A stretch of 28,174 nucleotides of DNA. Origin: Muribaculaceae bacterium. Its GTDB lineage: Bacteria; Bacteroidota; Bacteroidia; Bacteroidales; Muribaculaceae. Each line of letters begins with the position of its first letter. Positions within the stretch are counted from its first letter, which is position 1. A model generated the notes under the pieces. It ran no database searches, was not told where the DNA came from, and was given only the letters and a program-made list of their open reading frames with translations. The stretch is from the NCBI GenBank assembly GCA_009775225.1, contig VSPE01000028.1, forward strand, positions 1-28,174. Reading direction: 5' to 3'. Positions 7,801 to 15,711 of this stretch are shown here, piece after piece. A program made the translations under genes and the position numbers.

Positions 7801-8874
7801 TCAGCGCCTGCGGCGCGCATATTCCTCCAGCGAAATCTTGTATTGCTCGTCGGATATGCGGCGCACTGCATCGAGGTCGATGTATCGCTGCCCGTTGCCT
7901 TTCTTTACGGGAAACACTTCCTCTTTGAGCGTCGAAGCCTCGAGGCCCAGCTGCGAATATGCCCCGCGCGGGGAAGTGGGAAGTGCCTCTTCGGGTATGC
8001 TGTCAAGCGTCACTGCCACCACATGCGAGCATGGAGGGTAGCCGAGATTGGCCCACATGGTCATGGCCGACGGCTCTTCGCCTTCGCCTATGCCTTCTAT
8101 GGCTATGGATGCCGTGGACGAGTAGCGCGGGATGAAGTCCTGGTCAACCGCCCAGCGCTCGCTGCACTCGGCCTCGTCGTATCCCTTGAGCGCGTGGTAG
8201 AACGAGCGGCTCAGCCCTTCGGTGAGCGATGCCGGAGTGATGCTTCCCGACTCAATCTGTGCTGCGAGGATATCTTCCACGTTGCGGTGGCGGATATATC
8301 CGAGGCCTGCGTCGGGTTCGCCGCTGTAGGCATAGTTGGTGCGGATGAGTACACCGCCCGGGGCGTCTTCGAGGTCGAAGCGCGTCCACGTGTAGTCGTC
8401 GGTCTCGAAGTATGCGCCGTTGCCTTCGGCATCGAGCACGCCGAAGCAGGTGCGTACGCCCATCGGCTTGGGCAGGCTTTGCAGTAGGGCCTCGAAGTCG
8501 TCGACGGTGCGGCATTGCTGCAGTGCCTTGGCCATTACATAGCCTTCGCGGTCGGCGAAGTCCTCGTCGTTGGCGGGCAGGTTGTAGGCTACGGTATTCA
8601 TGATAGCGAAGCCGGCGTCGTTCATGCCCTGCCATGCTTCCTCGAGCGACAGCCTGTCTGAACCGTTGAAGAGCGCCACGTAGCCGTACCGGCCTTTGCC
8701 GTCGACGCGGTACAGGAAGTTGTTCGATGCCGAAGTGTCGCGGTGTTTCCACAGTATGGGGCGGCCGTCGAGGCTTGCCTCTGCGGAGACTATCATGGAT
8801 GTGCAGCCTGTGGCATAGTGAGCCGAGCAGGCGCATACTGCTGCGAGGGCAAGGCAGGCAAGAGTGTGTTTCAT
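7801..8874 (-). CDS. Secreted Ntn-hydrolase, carcinine hydrolase / isopenicillin-N acyltransferase-like
   Basis: The protein starts MKHTLACLALAAVCACSAHY, a signal peptide, followed by G-C-TSMIVS with Cys24 placed to become the N-terminal nucleophile after processing. The following SLDGRPILWKHRDTS and the later NDAGFAIMNTVAYNLP and GAYFETDDYTWTRFD segments are typical of the C45/acyl-CoA:6-aminopenicillanate acyltransferase group of Ntn-hydrolases. Enzymes of this fold cut or form amide bonds; the substrate here is not evident. Its ATG overlaps the queA stop (ATGA), which argues for translational coupling and fixes the start. The frame stays open upstream to 9204 inside queA, but that part has no signal peptide and is a shadow. 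A lipobox reading of YATGC is possible but weak. Confidence 0.8.
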   Translation of the reverse strand: MKHTLACLALAAVCACSAHYATGCTSMIVSAEASLDGRPILWKHRDTSASNNFLYRVDGKGRYGYVALFNGSDRLSLEEAWQGMNDAGFAIMNTVAYNLPANDEDFADREGYVMAKALQQCRTVDDFEALLQSLPKPMGVRTCFGVLDAEGNGAYFETDDYTWTRFDLEDAPGGVLIRTNYAYSGEPDAGLGYIRHRNVEDILAAQIESGSITPASLTEGLSRSFYHALKGYDEAECSERWAVDQDFIPRYSSTASIAIEGIGEGEEPSAMTMWANLGYPPCSHVVAVTLDSIPEEALPTSPRGAYSQLGLEASTLKEEVFPVKKGNGQRYIDLDAVRRISDEQYKISLEEYARRRR

Positions 8875-10100
8875 TGTTGCGGAGGGAAGAAAAGACAGGC
8901 GTCGCCGTAGCTGAGGAAGCGGTAGCCGCTGTCGAGGGCGTGCGTGTAGATGTCGCGCCAGGCGTCGCCTATGAATGCCGATACCAGCAGCAGTAATGTG
9001 GATTGCGGCTGGTGGAAGTTGGTGATTATGGCAGATACTATGCGGTAGGTATAGCCCGGCGCTATGATTATGCGGGTGCGGGCCATAAGAGTGTCGTCGG
9101 CACGGCTGTCGAGCCATGCCACTATGGCACGCAGGGCTTCGGCGGCGTCGGGGGTGCTGTCGGTGTCGTCGTAAGGTGTCCACTGCGGCAGCTCGCCGTT
9201 CCACTTGCCTGACGCTATCAGTCGGCCTATGTGGTACAGGCTTTCGAGTGTCCGCACCGAAGTGGTGCCTACTGCCACCACAGGGCGTTGTCCGGCCGCA
9301 TCGGCGAGGTCGGAGATGAATGTGCGGCTCACCGCTATGAACTCGCTGTGCATGTCGTGCTCGCCGATACGCTCGCTCTTCACGGGGCGGAAGGTGCCAG
9401 CCCCGACGTGGAGGGTGAGCTCGCGGCGCTCTATGCCGCGCCTGTCGATAGCCTCAAGCAGCGCGGGGGTGAAGTGCAGGCCGGCCGTAGGGGCGGCCAC
9501 TGAACCGTCGATATGGCTGTATACGGTCTGATAGTCGGTGCTGTCGCTCGCTTCCGAACGGCGGTTGAGGTATGGCGGGATAGGTATCTCGCCTACTGCC
9601 GCGATGATGTCGGTGAAGCAGACGTCGGGATTATCCCACACGAACTCTATGCTCTGCGAGCGGTCGGCGGCTACGGGCAGCGGCAGGCGGCGGGCAAGAA
9701 GAGTTGTGTGTCCCGCGCGGGTGTCTACATCCATTGTCAGCTCGCCCTCTTTCCACTTTTTCGAATTTCCCACGAGGCACTGCCAGCTGCATCGGCCGGT
9801 GCTTGCAAAAGCCTGCTCGTAGTCGGCGGGCGTGTGTGGCTCAAGGCAGAAAATCTCGATAAGCGCGCCCGTGCTCTTGCTGAAGCGTAGACGGGCGTTG
9901 ATGACACGGGTGTTGTTGTACACGAGCATGGCATCGGAGGGTAGCAGAGCGGGCAGCTCGTTGAAAATGTGGTCGGCGGTGCTTGTGCCGTCGCTCACAA
10001 GGAGTTTGCAGGCATCGCGCTGTGCGAGCGGGTGCCGGGCTATGCGTTCGTCGGGGAGAGGGTAGTTATATGCGTCGATTGTTATTTGGCGTGGATTCAT
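8871..10100 (-). CDS. queA: S-adenosylmethionine:tRNA ribosyltransferase-isomerase
   Basis: QueA transfers and isomerises the ribose of S-adenosylmethionine onto 7-aminomethyl-7-deazaguanine in tRNA, giving epoxyqueuosine. The 409-residue protein shows the family signatures: YPLPDERIARHPLAQRDACKLLV (near 13-35), MLVYNNTRVINARL, a central AAPTAGLHFTPALLEAI, LTLHVGAGTFRPVKSE and MHSEFIAV, and the C-terminal TNFHQPQSTLLLLVSAF. It is somewhat longer than the roughly 350-residue enterobacterial enzyme, owing to an insertion around the DSTPDAAEALRAIVAWLDSR region. It overlaps the following hydrolase gene by four nucleotides. A TAATTTTG promoter-like box lies just upstream. Confidence 0.95.
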   Translation of the reverse strand: MNPRQITIDAYNYPLPDERIARHPLAQRDACKLLVSDGTSTADHIFNELPALLPSDAMLVYNNTRVINARLRFSKSTGALIEIFCLEPHTPADYEQAFASTGRCSWQCLVGNSKKWKEGELTMDVDTRAGHTTLLARRLPLPVAADRSQSIEFVWDNPDVCFTDIIAAVGEIPIPPYLNRRSEASDSTDYQTVYSHIDGSVAAPTAGLHFTPALLEAIDRRGIERRELTLHVGAGTFRPVKSERIGEHDMHSEFIAVSRTFISDLADAAGQRPVVAVGTTSVRTLESLYHIGRLIASGKWNGELPQWTPYDDTDSTPDAAEALRAIVAWLDSRADDTLMARTRIIIAPGYTYRIVSAIITNFHQPQSTLLLLVSAFIGDAWRDIYTHALDSGYRFLSYGDACLFFPPQQ

Positions 10101-10118
10101 TGCGTTGTGATTTTATCA

Positions 10119-10126
10119 CAAAATTA
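10119..10126 (-). promoter_or_regulatory. Candidate -7 element for queA
   Basis: TAATTTTG on the minus strand fits TAnnTTTG and lies 18 nt upstream of the queA ATG. No convincing -33 TTTG lies at the proper distance, so confidence is limited. Confidence 0.4.
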
Positions 10127-10232
10127 CACAAAAAATTCAATAGCGTCCGCACGGAAAGAAACATGTCTTGAATTTTTCAGTAGTGAATAGTGCCGATGCC
10201 CTTTCGAAACTTGGAAATGCTTTGAAAAATAA

Positions 10233-10270
10233 GGAAAGACATGGAAAAATATCGCTTTCCATGTCTTTCC
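10233..10270 (-). terminator. Hairpin terminator after the FadL-type barrel gene
   Basis: GGAAAGACATGGAAA (10233-10247) and TTTCCATGTCTTTCC (10256-10270) form a perfect 15-bp stem with an 8-nt loop. On the minus strand it is followed by TTATTTTTC. It starts about 20 nt after the stop of the barrel gene. Confidence 0.8.
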
Positions 10271-10290
10271 CGTATTTTAGAGGTTGTTTT

Positions 10291-11916
10291 TCAGAAGCGG
10301 ATGCCGGTGGAGATGACTATGTTGTTGTAGGTGCGGCTGAGCGAAGCACCGGGAGTGTCGGTATTGCCGGCATAGGGGGTATATGCTTTGTATATTCCTT
10401 TTTGCAGTGTGTGCTGGTAGGCGAGGTCGATATACCACATTTTGTAGCGGTATCCGAGACCGAGAGTGATGTTCTGAGTGTCGCCGTCGAACGAGTATGC
10501 GGGGTTTGTGCCGCTTGTGTAGATTTCGGCGCCGCCGTTGTACACATTCGATTTCACAGCCGAGCCTTGCCAGTTGTAGCCTGCGCGCAACGCAAGCGAT
10601 GAAATCGGGCGGAACTCAATGCCTGCACGCACTATGTTGCTGCCTTTGAAGTAGTTCTTTATGTCCTGATTGGCGTACTTGTTGTCTATGTATTCCACGC
10701 CGTAGCCGTATCCGTAGTCGTAGGTGGCCTCTTTAAGCTTCATGGCGTCGTAAGCCACGCGCTCGTAGTCGAGGCTGACAATCGCTTTGCCTGCGATAGT
10801 GAGCGATGCGCCTACCATGAAGCGCCAGGGGGTGTTGAGGCGTGAGTTATAGTCGTAGGTGGGAGTCCAAGCGTTTCCAGAGTTGGTGTTTGTGGTGCCG
10901 TCGGGGGTGTAGTTGTACTGCACATCTCCGTAGCCGCTGTGCGACAGATGCAGGTAAGTGGGTGTATGTATGGCCGCGCCTATGCGCAGCATGTCGGTGG
11001 GCTGCACCACGAAGCCGAATTTGAAGTTTGCGCCCGAGCCGGTAATGTACTGGCGGTTTGTGAGGTCAAAACCGGCGTTGCCTGTAGTGAGCCGTCCGTT
11101 GTTCTGGTCTATCTGTTCATATACGAGGGCGCCTTCGTGGCTCTCGCTGTAGTAAGAGTCTACGGTCTTGCTGAGGTCGTATATGCCTACGCCTATGCCG
11201 AGATAGAGTATGTCGCCGAGGTTGCAGGCAAGGTCGATGTTGTATTCGTCGACATATCCGTGCTCGCGCTGGCGGAAGAGTGCGTCGCCACGGCTTCCCT
11301 GTTGTGCGAGGCCGGCGTAAGAGGTATTCGAGCCGTTATTGTTAATCAAAAACGAGTTATAGGCAAGGACGGAAAGCCAGTCCTGGTCGGAGTCGAAGTA
11401 GGGGTCGTAGGAGTCTCCTGAGTCAAGAAGGTCGGCAGAGTCCACGCCGTCGGTATACGCTGCTATGTAGTTTGTGAGCGAGCCGTTGGCGGGGTTTGCG
11501 TAGCCCGATGTTATGCGGTCGAATGTTGCAATTCGGTTGTAACTGACTCCCCATTGGAGCGAGCTGAAGAAACCGTTGAATTTCATCACGCCCACGTAAC
11601 CGATGTTGTCGAAGTATGCTTTGGTCTGCGAGTCTTTGCTTACGCCGGTGTTTGTTGTTGCCTTGTATGAGCGCGGGCTGATGTCGAATGTAAGTCCGAT
11701 GTCGCTGGAACGGTACAGTCCGAGTCCGCCGGGGTTCTGGGTCATGGCGCTGAGGTCGCTGCCGAGCGAAGTGAAGGCGCCGCCCATGCCTATAAAGCGG
11801 GCTGTGCCGCGGAGCTGATAGGGGGAGAGGCTGTATGCGTCGTAGGCGCTTTGGGCGTGCAGCCCCGTGGATATGAGGGCTGCAGCGCCAAGTGCGATGA
11901 AAATGTGTGCTTTCAT
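10291..11916 (-). CDS. Outer-membrane barrel of the OMPP1/FadL/TodX type
   Basis: Members of this family form outer-membrane channels for hydrophobic compounds; in Bacteroidota the substrates are mostly unknown. The 541-residue protein begins MKAHIFIALGAAALISTGLHAQ, a clear signal peptide. It continues with the hallmark N-terminal segment LRGTARFIGMGGAFTSLGSD and AMTQNPGGLGLY, which corresponds to the FadL hatch (small residues and NPA/NPG). The rest alternates aromatic and polar residues as in beta strands and ends in a strand finishing with Phe (NIVISTGIRF), the usual C-terminal signal of outer-membrane barrels. It lies 68 nt downstream of the low-complexity secreted protein gene on the same strand and is followed by a strong hairpin terminator, so the pair may form one unit. 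Confidence 0.85.
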   Translation of the reverse strand: MKAHIFIALGAAALISTGLHAQSAYDAYSLSPYQLRGTARFIGMGGAFTSLGSDLSAMTQNPGGLGLYRSSDIGLTFDISPRSYKATTNTGVSKDSQTKAYFDNIGYVGVMKFNGFFSSLQWGVSYNRIATFDRITSGYANPANGSLTNYIAAYTDGVDSADLLDSGDSYDPYFDSDQDWLSVLAYNSFLINNNGSNTSYAGLAQQGSRGDALFRQREHGYVDEYNIDLACNLGDILYLGIGVGIYDLSKTVDSYYSESHEGALVYEQIDQNNGRLTTGNAGFDLTNRQYITGSGANFKFGFVVQPTDMLRIGAAIHTPTYLHLSHSGYGDVQYNYTPDGTTNTNSGNAWTPTYDYNSRLNTPWRFMVGASLTIAGKAIVSLDYERVAYDAMKLKEATYDYGYGYGVEYIDNKYANQDIKNYFKGSNIVRAGIEFRPISSLALRAGYNWQGSAVKSNVYNGGAEIYTSGTNPAYSFDGDTQNITLGLGYRYKMWYIDLAYQHTLQKGIYKAYTPYAGNTDTPGASLSRTYNNIVISTGIRF

Positions 11917-11984
11917 AAAGGATGATAGTTGAGGAGCATGAGAGTTTTTTTCTGATAGTTTATGGCTTGTCGTAGAAGAGGCAG

Positions 11985-13139
11985 TTAGCGTCGACCGCGA
12001 CCACCGCCTCCGCCGCGGCCACCGCCACCGCCTGTGCTGAAACCACCTGTGCCTGAGCTGCGGTAGCTTGAGCCGCTGCTGCGGTACGAGTTGTTGCTGC
12101 CGTTCGAGGTGGAGCGGTTGCTGTTGTAGCTGTTGCGGTTCGAAGATGATGAGCGGTTGGGTGACGCCGATGAGCCAGACGTCGAGCGGTTGTTTGTGCC
12201 GTAGCGAGAGTTCTGTCCGCGTTGGTTATTGTTCGAGGGGGTATAGTTGTTGCCCGAAGCGGGTGCCGAGGGTCGGTAGTTACCCGTGCTTCCGCTTGCC
12301 GGACGCCAGCCCTGCGACGGGCGGCCGTTGTTTCCGGGGCGTGTAATGGAGCCGGTGTTGCTGCCGGGACGGCGGTTTGTGGTACCTATGCCTGTAGCCG
12401 GACGGTGCGGCCTCGAAGCGCCGGGAGAGCTTGAAGCCCAGCCGCCGGGGCGGGGAGGTGCAACGACGCCGTGAGGCGGGCGGGGAGGATACCAGCCCGG
12501 ACCCCAAGAGGGTCCCCACGACGGGCCCCAGCCGAATGCGGGATAGTGCCACGGGTCGTGCCAGCCGCAGCCCCATCCCCAGCCGTAGTCGAACCACGGG
12601 TTGTAGCCCCAGCCGAAACTCCAGCGCGGCCCCCAGTAGTAGGGGTTGTAATAGCTCCACGGCGTGTTCCATGCCCAGGGGTCTTGATTTACGATGTAAA
12701 TGTTTACGTCGGTACGGTCGGGAGTATTGTAGTAGTATTCTATGAGGTCGGTATCGCCTGTGGCAGTGACCACGTCGGGGTTGTGGTAACGCTCGATGCG
12801 ACGTGTGTACGCGAACTCTTCCTGCATGGCGGTGTCGGCCGCAGCGGTGTTTGTGTAGGCGTAGCGGCGGTTGTATGCGTCTACATCGACATTTAGGGGC
12901 TTAGACGAGCCTGCGGAATATGTGTCAGCGGCGGGATAGTCGGCTGTAGGAACAGTTGTGTAGTTGTATGTCTGAGCCTCGATAGCTTCCTTGAGTTTCT
13001 TCTCCTGCTCTTTCTTCTGCTTTGCGGCTTTAGAAGGCGAGTAGTACAAATCATCGTAAGGGTCCTGTGCGCAGAGGGCTGTGGGCATCGCGGAAGCGAA
13101 GCCGAGCAGGACGGTGAGAGCGGTGATGACCTTTTTCAT
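11985..13139 (-). CDS. Secreted low-complexity protein with Trp/Pro/Gly-rich middle and Arg-Gly tail
   Basis: No enzyme family is recognised. The 384 residues fall into clear zones: a signal peptide (MKKVITALTVLLGFASAMPTALCAQ); a Lys/Glu-rich segment near 38-53 that could be helical; a Thr/Ala/Tyr-rich linker; an aromatic zone at roughly 150-225 packed with Trp, Tyr, Pro and Gly (repeats of WGPSW/WGPGW); an Arg/Asn/Ser/Gly-rich, probably disordered zone; and a tail of GGGGGRG repeats ending RGRR. The composition suggests a cell-surface or periplasmic structural or binding protein. The codon pattern and one uninterrupted frame support a real gene. It is upstream of the FadL-type barrel gene on the same strand. 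Function unknown. Confidence 0.75.
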   Translation of the reverse strand: MKKVITALTVLLGFASAMPTALCAQDPYDDLYYSPSKAAKQKKEQEKKLKEAIEAQTYNYTTVPTADYPAADTYSAGSSKPLNVDVDAYNRRYAYTNTAAADTAMQEEFAYTRRIERYHNPDVVTATGDTDLIEYYYNTPDRTDVNIYIVNQDPWAWNTPWSYYNPYYWGPRWSFGWGYNPWFDYGWGWGCGWHDPWHYPAFGWGPSWGPSWGPGWYPPRPPHGVVAPPRPGGWASSSPGASRPHRPATGIGTTNRRPGSNTGSITRPGNNGRPSQGWRPASGSTGNYRPSAPASGNNYTPSNNNQRGQNSRYGTNNRSTSGSSASPNRSSSSNRNSYNSNRSTSNGSNNSYRSSGSSYRSSGTGGFSTGGGGGRGGGGGRGRR

Positions 13140-13215
13140 AATTGCTGTATAATATCTTTTAAACCTTTGACGGGCAAAGTGCCGTATAGTTTAATCTTAT
13201 GATAATCTTATATCG

Positions 13216-13223
13216 CAAAAATA
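13216..13223 (-). promoter_or_regulatory. Candidate -7 element for the low-complexity secreted protein gene
   Basis: TATTTTTG on the minus strand matches TAnnTTTG and lies 76 nt upstream of the ATG. A matching -33 TTTG is not evident. Confidence 0.35.
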
Positions 13224-13281
13224 ATGAATTTTCCCCGTGGAGTAAGATGCCGGCGGCGTTTTTAAACATTTTTATAGAAAA

Positions 13282-13320
13282 ACCGTCGGTGCGACGCAGT
13301 AAGTGCACCGCACCGACGGT
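13282..13320 (-). terminator. Hairpin terminator after the DUF308 gene
   Basis: ACCGTCGGTGCG (13282-13293) and CGCACCGACGGT (13309-13320) form a perfect 12-bp stem with a 15-nt loop. On the minus strand the stem is followed by a short run of T (TTTTTC). It sits 30 nt after the DUF308 stop codon. Confidence 0.82.
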
Positions 13321-13349
13321 CGGTGGTACTGCGGGTTGTGCCCGCTATA

Positions 13350-13904
13350 TCACTTCTTTTCGACAGGTTTCATCTCATAAGAAGCGATAGCAATGGTGAA
13401 GCCCCAGTATATGAAAGCGATGGAGGTGAGGAACGATACCATGAGCATGTCGCTGATGAAGCCGGCTTCAAGGAAGAAGAAGCCAATGAGGCAGAGAATG
13501 ATGCCGTTTATAATGCCGAGCCACCAGTATTTGGCGCGGCGGCCTGCGGCAGCACCCATAAACGCCTCTATGCCCCAGAATATGAAGATAATAGCCAGGA
13601 AGTAGGGGAATACCAACTCTGAGAGGATGATGCTGCGAACGAGCATGAAGCCGATAAACATGTCGATGATACCGCCGGCAATCCACCAGCCCCAGCCTTT
13701 GGCATGGTTAGGCCCGGCAGCTACGCAGAGCTGTACAATGCCTGCGAGAATAAGGAGCCAGCCGAATATCTGCGAGGCTACGGCATAGCCGGCAGCAGGC
13801 CAGAACCAATAGGCGAAGCCGCCTAATACCAGAAGTATGCCTACGAGTAGGACGGCCCACCAGTAACGGCTGGTGCCTAGGAAGTTGACGTTGATACTTT
13901 TCAT
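13350..13904 (-). CDS. DUF308 / HdeD-like membrane protein
   Basis: The 184-residue protein consists almost entirely of hydrophobic helices; about six membrane segments can be drawn (for example WWAVLLVGILLVLGGFAYWF, IFGWLLILAGIVQLCVAA, GWWIAGGIIDMFIGFMLV, FPYFLAIIFIFWGIEAFMG, WWLGIINGIILCLIGFFF). The repeated GxxxxxxG..W pattern and the paired three-helix halves are typical of the HdeD/DUF308 group. HdeD is linked to acid resistance in E. coli, but most members have no assigned role and none can be assigned here. It is a single gene, ending in its own terminator and separated by 97 nt from the phosphoethanolamine transferase gene upstream. Confidence 0.8.
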   Translation of the reverse strand: MKSINVNFLGTSRYWWAVLLVGILLVLGGFAYWFWPAAGYAVASQIFGWLLILAGIVQLCVAAGPNHAKGWGWWIAGGIIDMFIGFMLVRSIILSELVFPYFLAIIFIFWGIEAFMGAAAGRRAKYWWLGIINGIILCLIGFFFLEAGFISDMLMVSFLTSIAFIYWGFTIAIASYEMKPVEKK

Positions 13905-14001
13905 AGTGATGAGTTTTAAATAAAACTTGAATGTTGATTATTTTTATTTATGTAATTATAACAAAACGATGCAGCCTTTAGTTCGTGGTTCACAAGCTCT
14001 T

Positions 14002-15711
14002 TTACAGCGATATGTTGTTAGCGATAAGTGCTGCCATATCGGAACTGCGCAGACCTGAATGAGACAGCGGCACGGCCTCGTTGTAGTCGTTGAGATACTT
14101 GCGTTCAGGCTCTGAGTATGCGTTGCTGCACAGTGATGCCTCGGGGCGGTAACAGTAGCTTTCGATGCCGGCCATGTCGAGCAGAGTGTGGAAGGCCGAG
14201 CGGCTCGACGATATATTGCGGTTCGCGTTGGCTATGGCAGCCGAGTGCTTGTCGGGGTGGGCACTGCGATATTCTTCCGACATCCACATAAGCATAGGCA
14301 CGTGTATCTGCCAGTATGTAGGTGTGGGAGAGGCGTGCAGGAAGCGGTGGCGCGCGTCGTCGTATATGTCTTCGCCGTGGTCGGCGAGGTAGAGCACGGC
14401 AGCGGGGAGTCGGCACTCTTCCACGGTGGCTATGATGCTGTCGAGCACGGCATCGACATACACTATGGAATTATCGTAGGCGTCGAGCAGCGAGCGACGG
14501 TTTGCCGGCGAGGCGTCGACATCAGGCTTGCGTGCGAAAACGCTGTATTCGGCCGGGTATCTTTCGTTGTAGTTGTAGTGCGAACCGTAGGTGTGCAGCA
14601 CCACAAAAAGTTTGTCGTGACTGTGCTTCCGCAATGTCTTGCGTAGCAGCGGACACAGTTCCATGTCGAAATGGTGCTCGCCGTCGTCGCCGATGAAAGT
14701 AACTTCGTCGGCTTTTTCTCCGAAAAAGTCGATGAGCTGCCCGTTTCGCTGCTGGTTTGAAATCCATGCGGTGCGGAAGCCTGCTTCGGCAAAGGCGTCG
14801 ATAATGCCTCGGGTGGAGTATATGCTGTCGCCGAATGTGTATGCATCGAGGTGCGACATCATGAGCGGTACACTCTTGTGTGTGGTGTTGCTTTCGGAGA
14901 GGGCTTTCGGGCAGTTGATTATGCCGGTGCGGCGCGACAGTCTCGGGTTGGTGGGGCGCCGGTAGCCGTTGAGCTGCCAGTTGTCGGCTCGCGAAGTCTC
15001 GCCTATGACGAGAAGATATACCTCGGGAATGGTGTCGTGGCGCAGTGAGTGCGCGTCGAAGCGGAACGATGCCGAAGTCTCGTTATATCTGGCCGCAAGC
15101 TCGCTGCGCTCCACCGCATATACAATGTTGCGGATTACATTTACAGGGAATAGCTTGCGCGCGGGGCGGTAATCTTCGGCGCCAAGTCCTATGCCGAGGC
15201 ATATCAAGCCGGCGAGGAGCAGGGCCGAGCCTGCAAAGAGTGCCATCCGGCGTGTCTTGCGCCCTGTGCGGCTCTTTCGTATGATTGCGGCTATGGCGAT
15301 GCCGACGAGTGGAAGGTAGATTATGAGTACAGCGATGATAGCTGATGCAAGGTTCAACAGTAGTTCGGATGCTTCGTTTACGTTGGTGGTTACTACGTTG
15401 AGAAACATATCGATTGCGATGATTGATTCTCCGTAGAGAAAGAGCAGCACAATCTGGAAGGAGCAGAGCACCATGATTGGAATAAGGCAGAGCGTGGTGA
15501 TGCCTGTACGTCGCCACAGAGCCATAATGCAGAGGTAGGCGCCTGCGGGCACGAGTATGTTTATGATACACTCAAGGGCTGTGTATCGGATTTCCGTGAA
15601 GTCGAGAGCGATGTTCGGCACAATCAGCAGCAGCGGAGTAGCCCACATAAGCAGGTCGGCAAGGAGCGTGCGCTCTTCGGCGGCGGGAGTGTATGTGTCA
15701 GAATGCTTCAT
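14002..15711 (-). CDS. Phosphoethanolamine transferase, EptA-like (sulfatase fold)
   Basis: Enzymes of this family move phosphoethanolamine from phosphatidylethanolamine to lipid A or other glycans at the periplasmic face of the inner membrane. The 569-residue protein has four or five N-terminal membrane segments (to about residue 180), then a sulfatase-like periplasmic domain. It carries metal ligand E238 in VIGETSRADNW, candidate nucleophile T276/T277 in SESNTTHKSVP, the YGSHYNYNERYP segment and the metal site ADHGED near 444 followed by HRFLH. Its start overlaps the end of the upstream Omp85-type gene by 14 nt, suggesting joint expression. The length fits the family. Lipid A is the likely acceptor because such modification is known in Bacteroidales, but this is inference. 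Confidence 0.88.
   Translation of the reverse strand: MKHSDTYTPAAEERTLLADLLMWATPLLLIVPNIALDFTEIRYTALECIINILVPAGAYLCIMALWRRTGITTLCLIPIMVLCSFQIVLLFLYGESIIAIDMFLNVVTTNVNEASELLLNLASAIIAVLIIYLPLVGIAIAAIIRKSRTGRKTRRMALFAGSALLLAGLICLGIGLGAEDYRPARKLFPVNVIRNIVYAVERSELAARYNETSASFRFDAHSLRHDTIPEVYLLVIGETSRADNWQLNGYRRPTNPRLSRRTGIINCPKALSESNTTHKSVPLMMSHLDAYTFGDSIYSTRGIIDAFAEAGFRTAWISNQQRNGQLIDFFGEKADEVTFIGDDGEHHFDMELCPLLRKTLRKHSHDKLFVVLHTYGSHYNYNERYPAEYSVFARKPDVDASPANRRSLLDAYDNSIVYVDAVLDSIIATVEECRLPAAVLYLADHGEDIYDDARHRFLHASPTPTYWQIHVPMLMWMSEEYRSAHPDKHSAAIANANRNISSSRSAFHTLLDMAGIESYCYRPEASLCSNAYSEPERKYLNDYNEAVPLSHSGLRSSDMAALIANNISL

Noticed and set aside
8875..9204. N-terminal extension of the Ntn-hydrolase frame into queA
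   Set aside because: The extension is Arg/His/Pro-rich shadow of queA; a proper signal peptide begins at 8874 with ATGA coupling.
11985..12500. Plus-strand Cys/Ser-rich ORFs opposite the Gly/Arg-rich tail
   Set aside because: They arise from translation of the complementary strand of a repetitive GC-rich coding region and have no start signals or family features.
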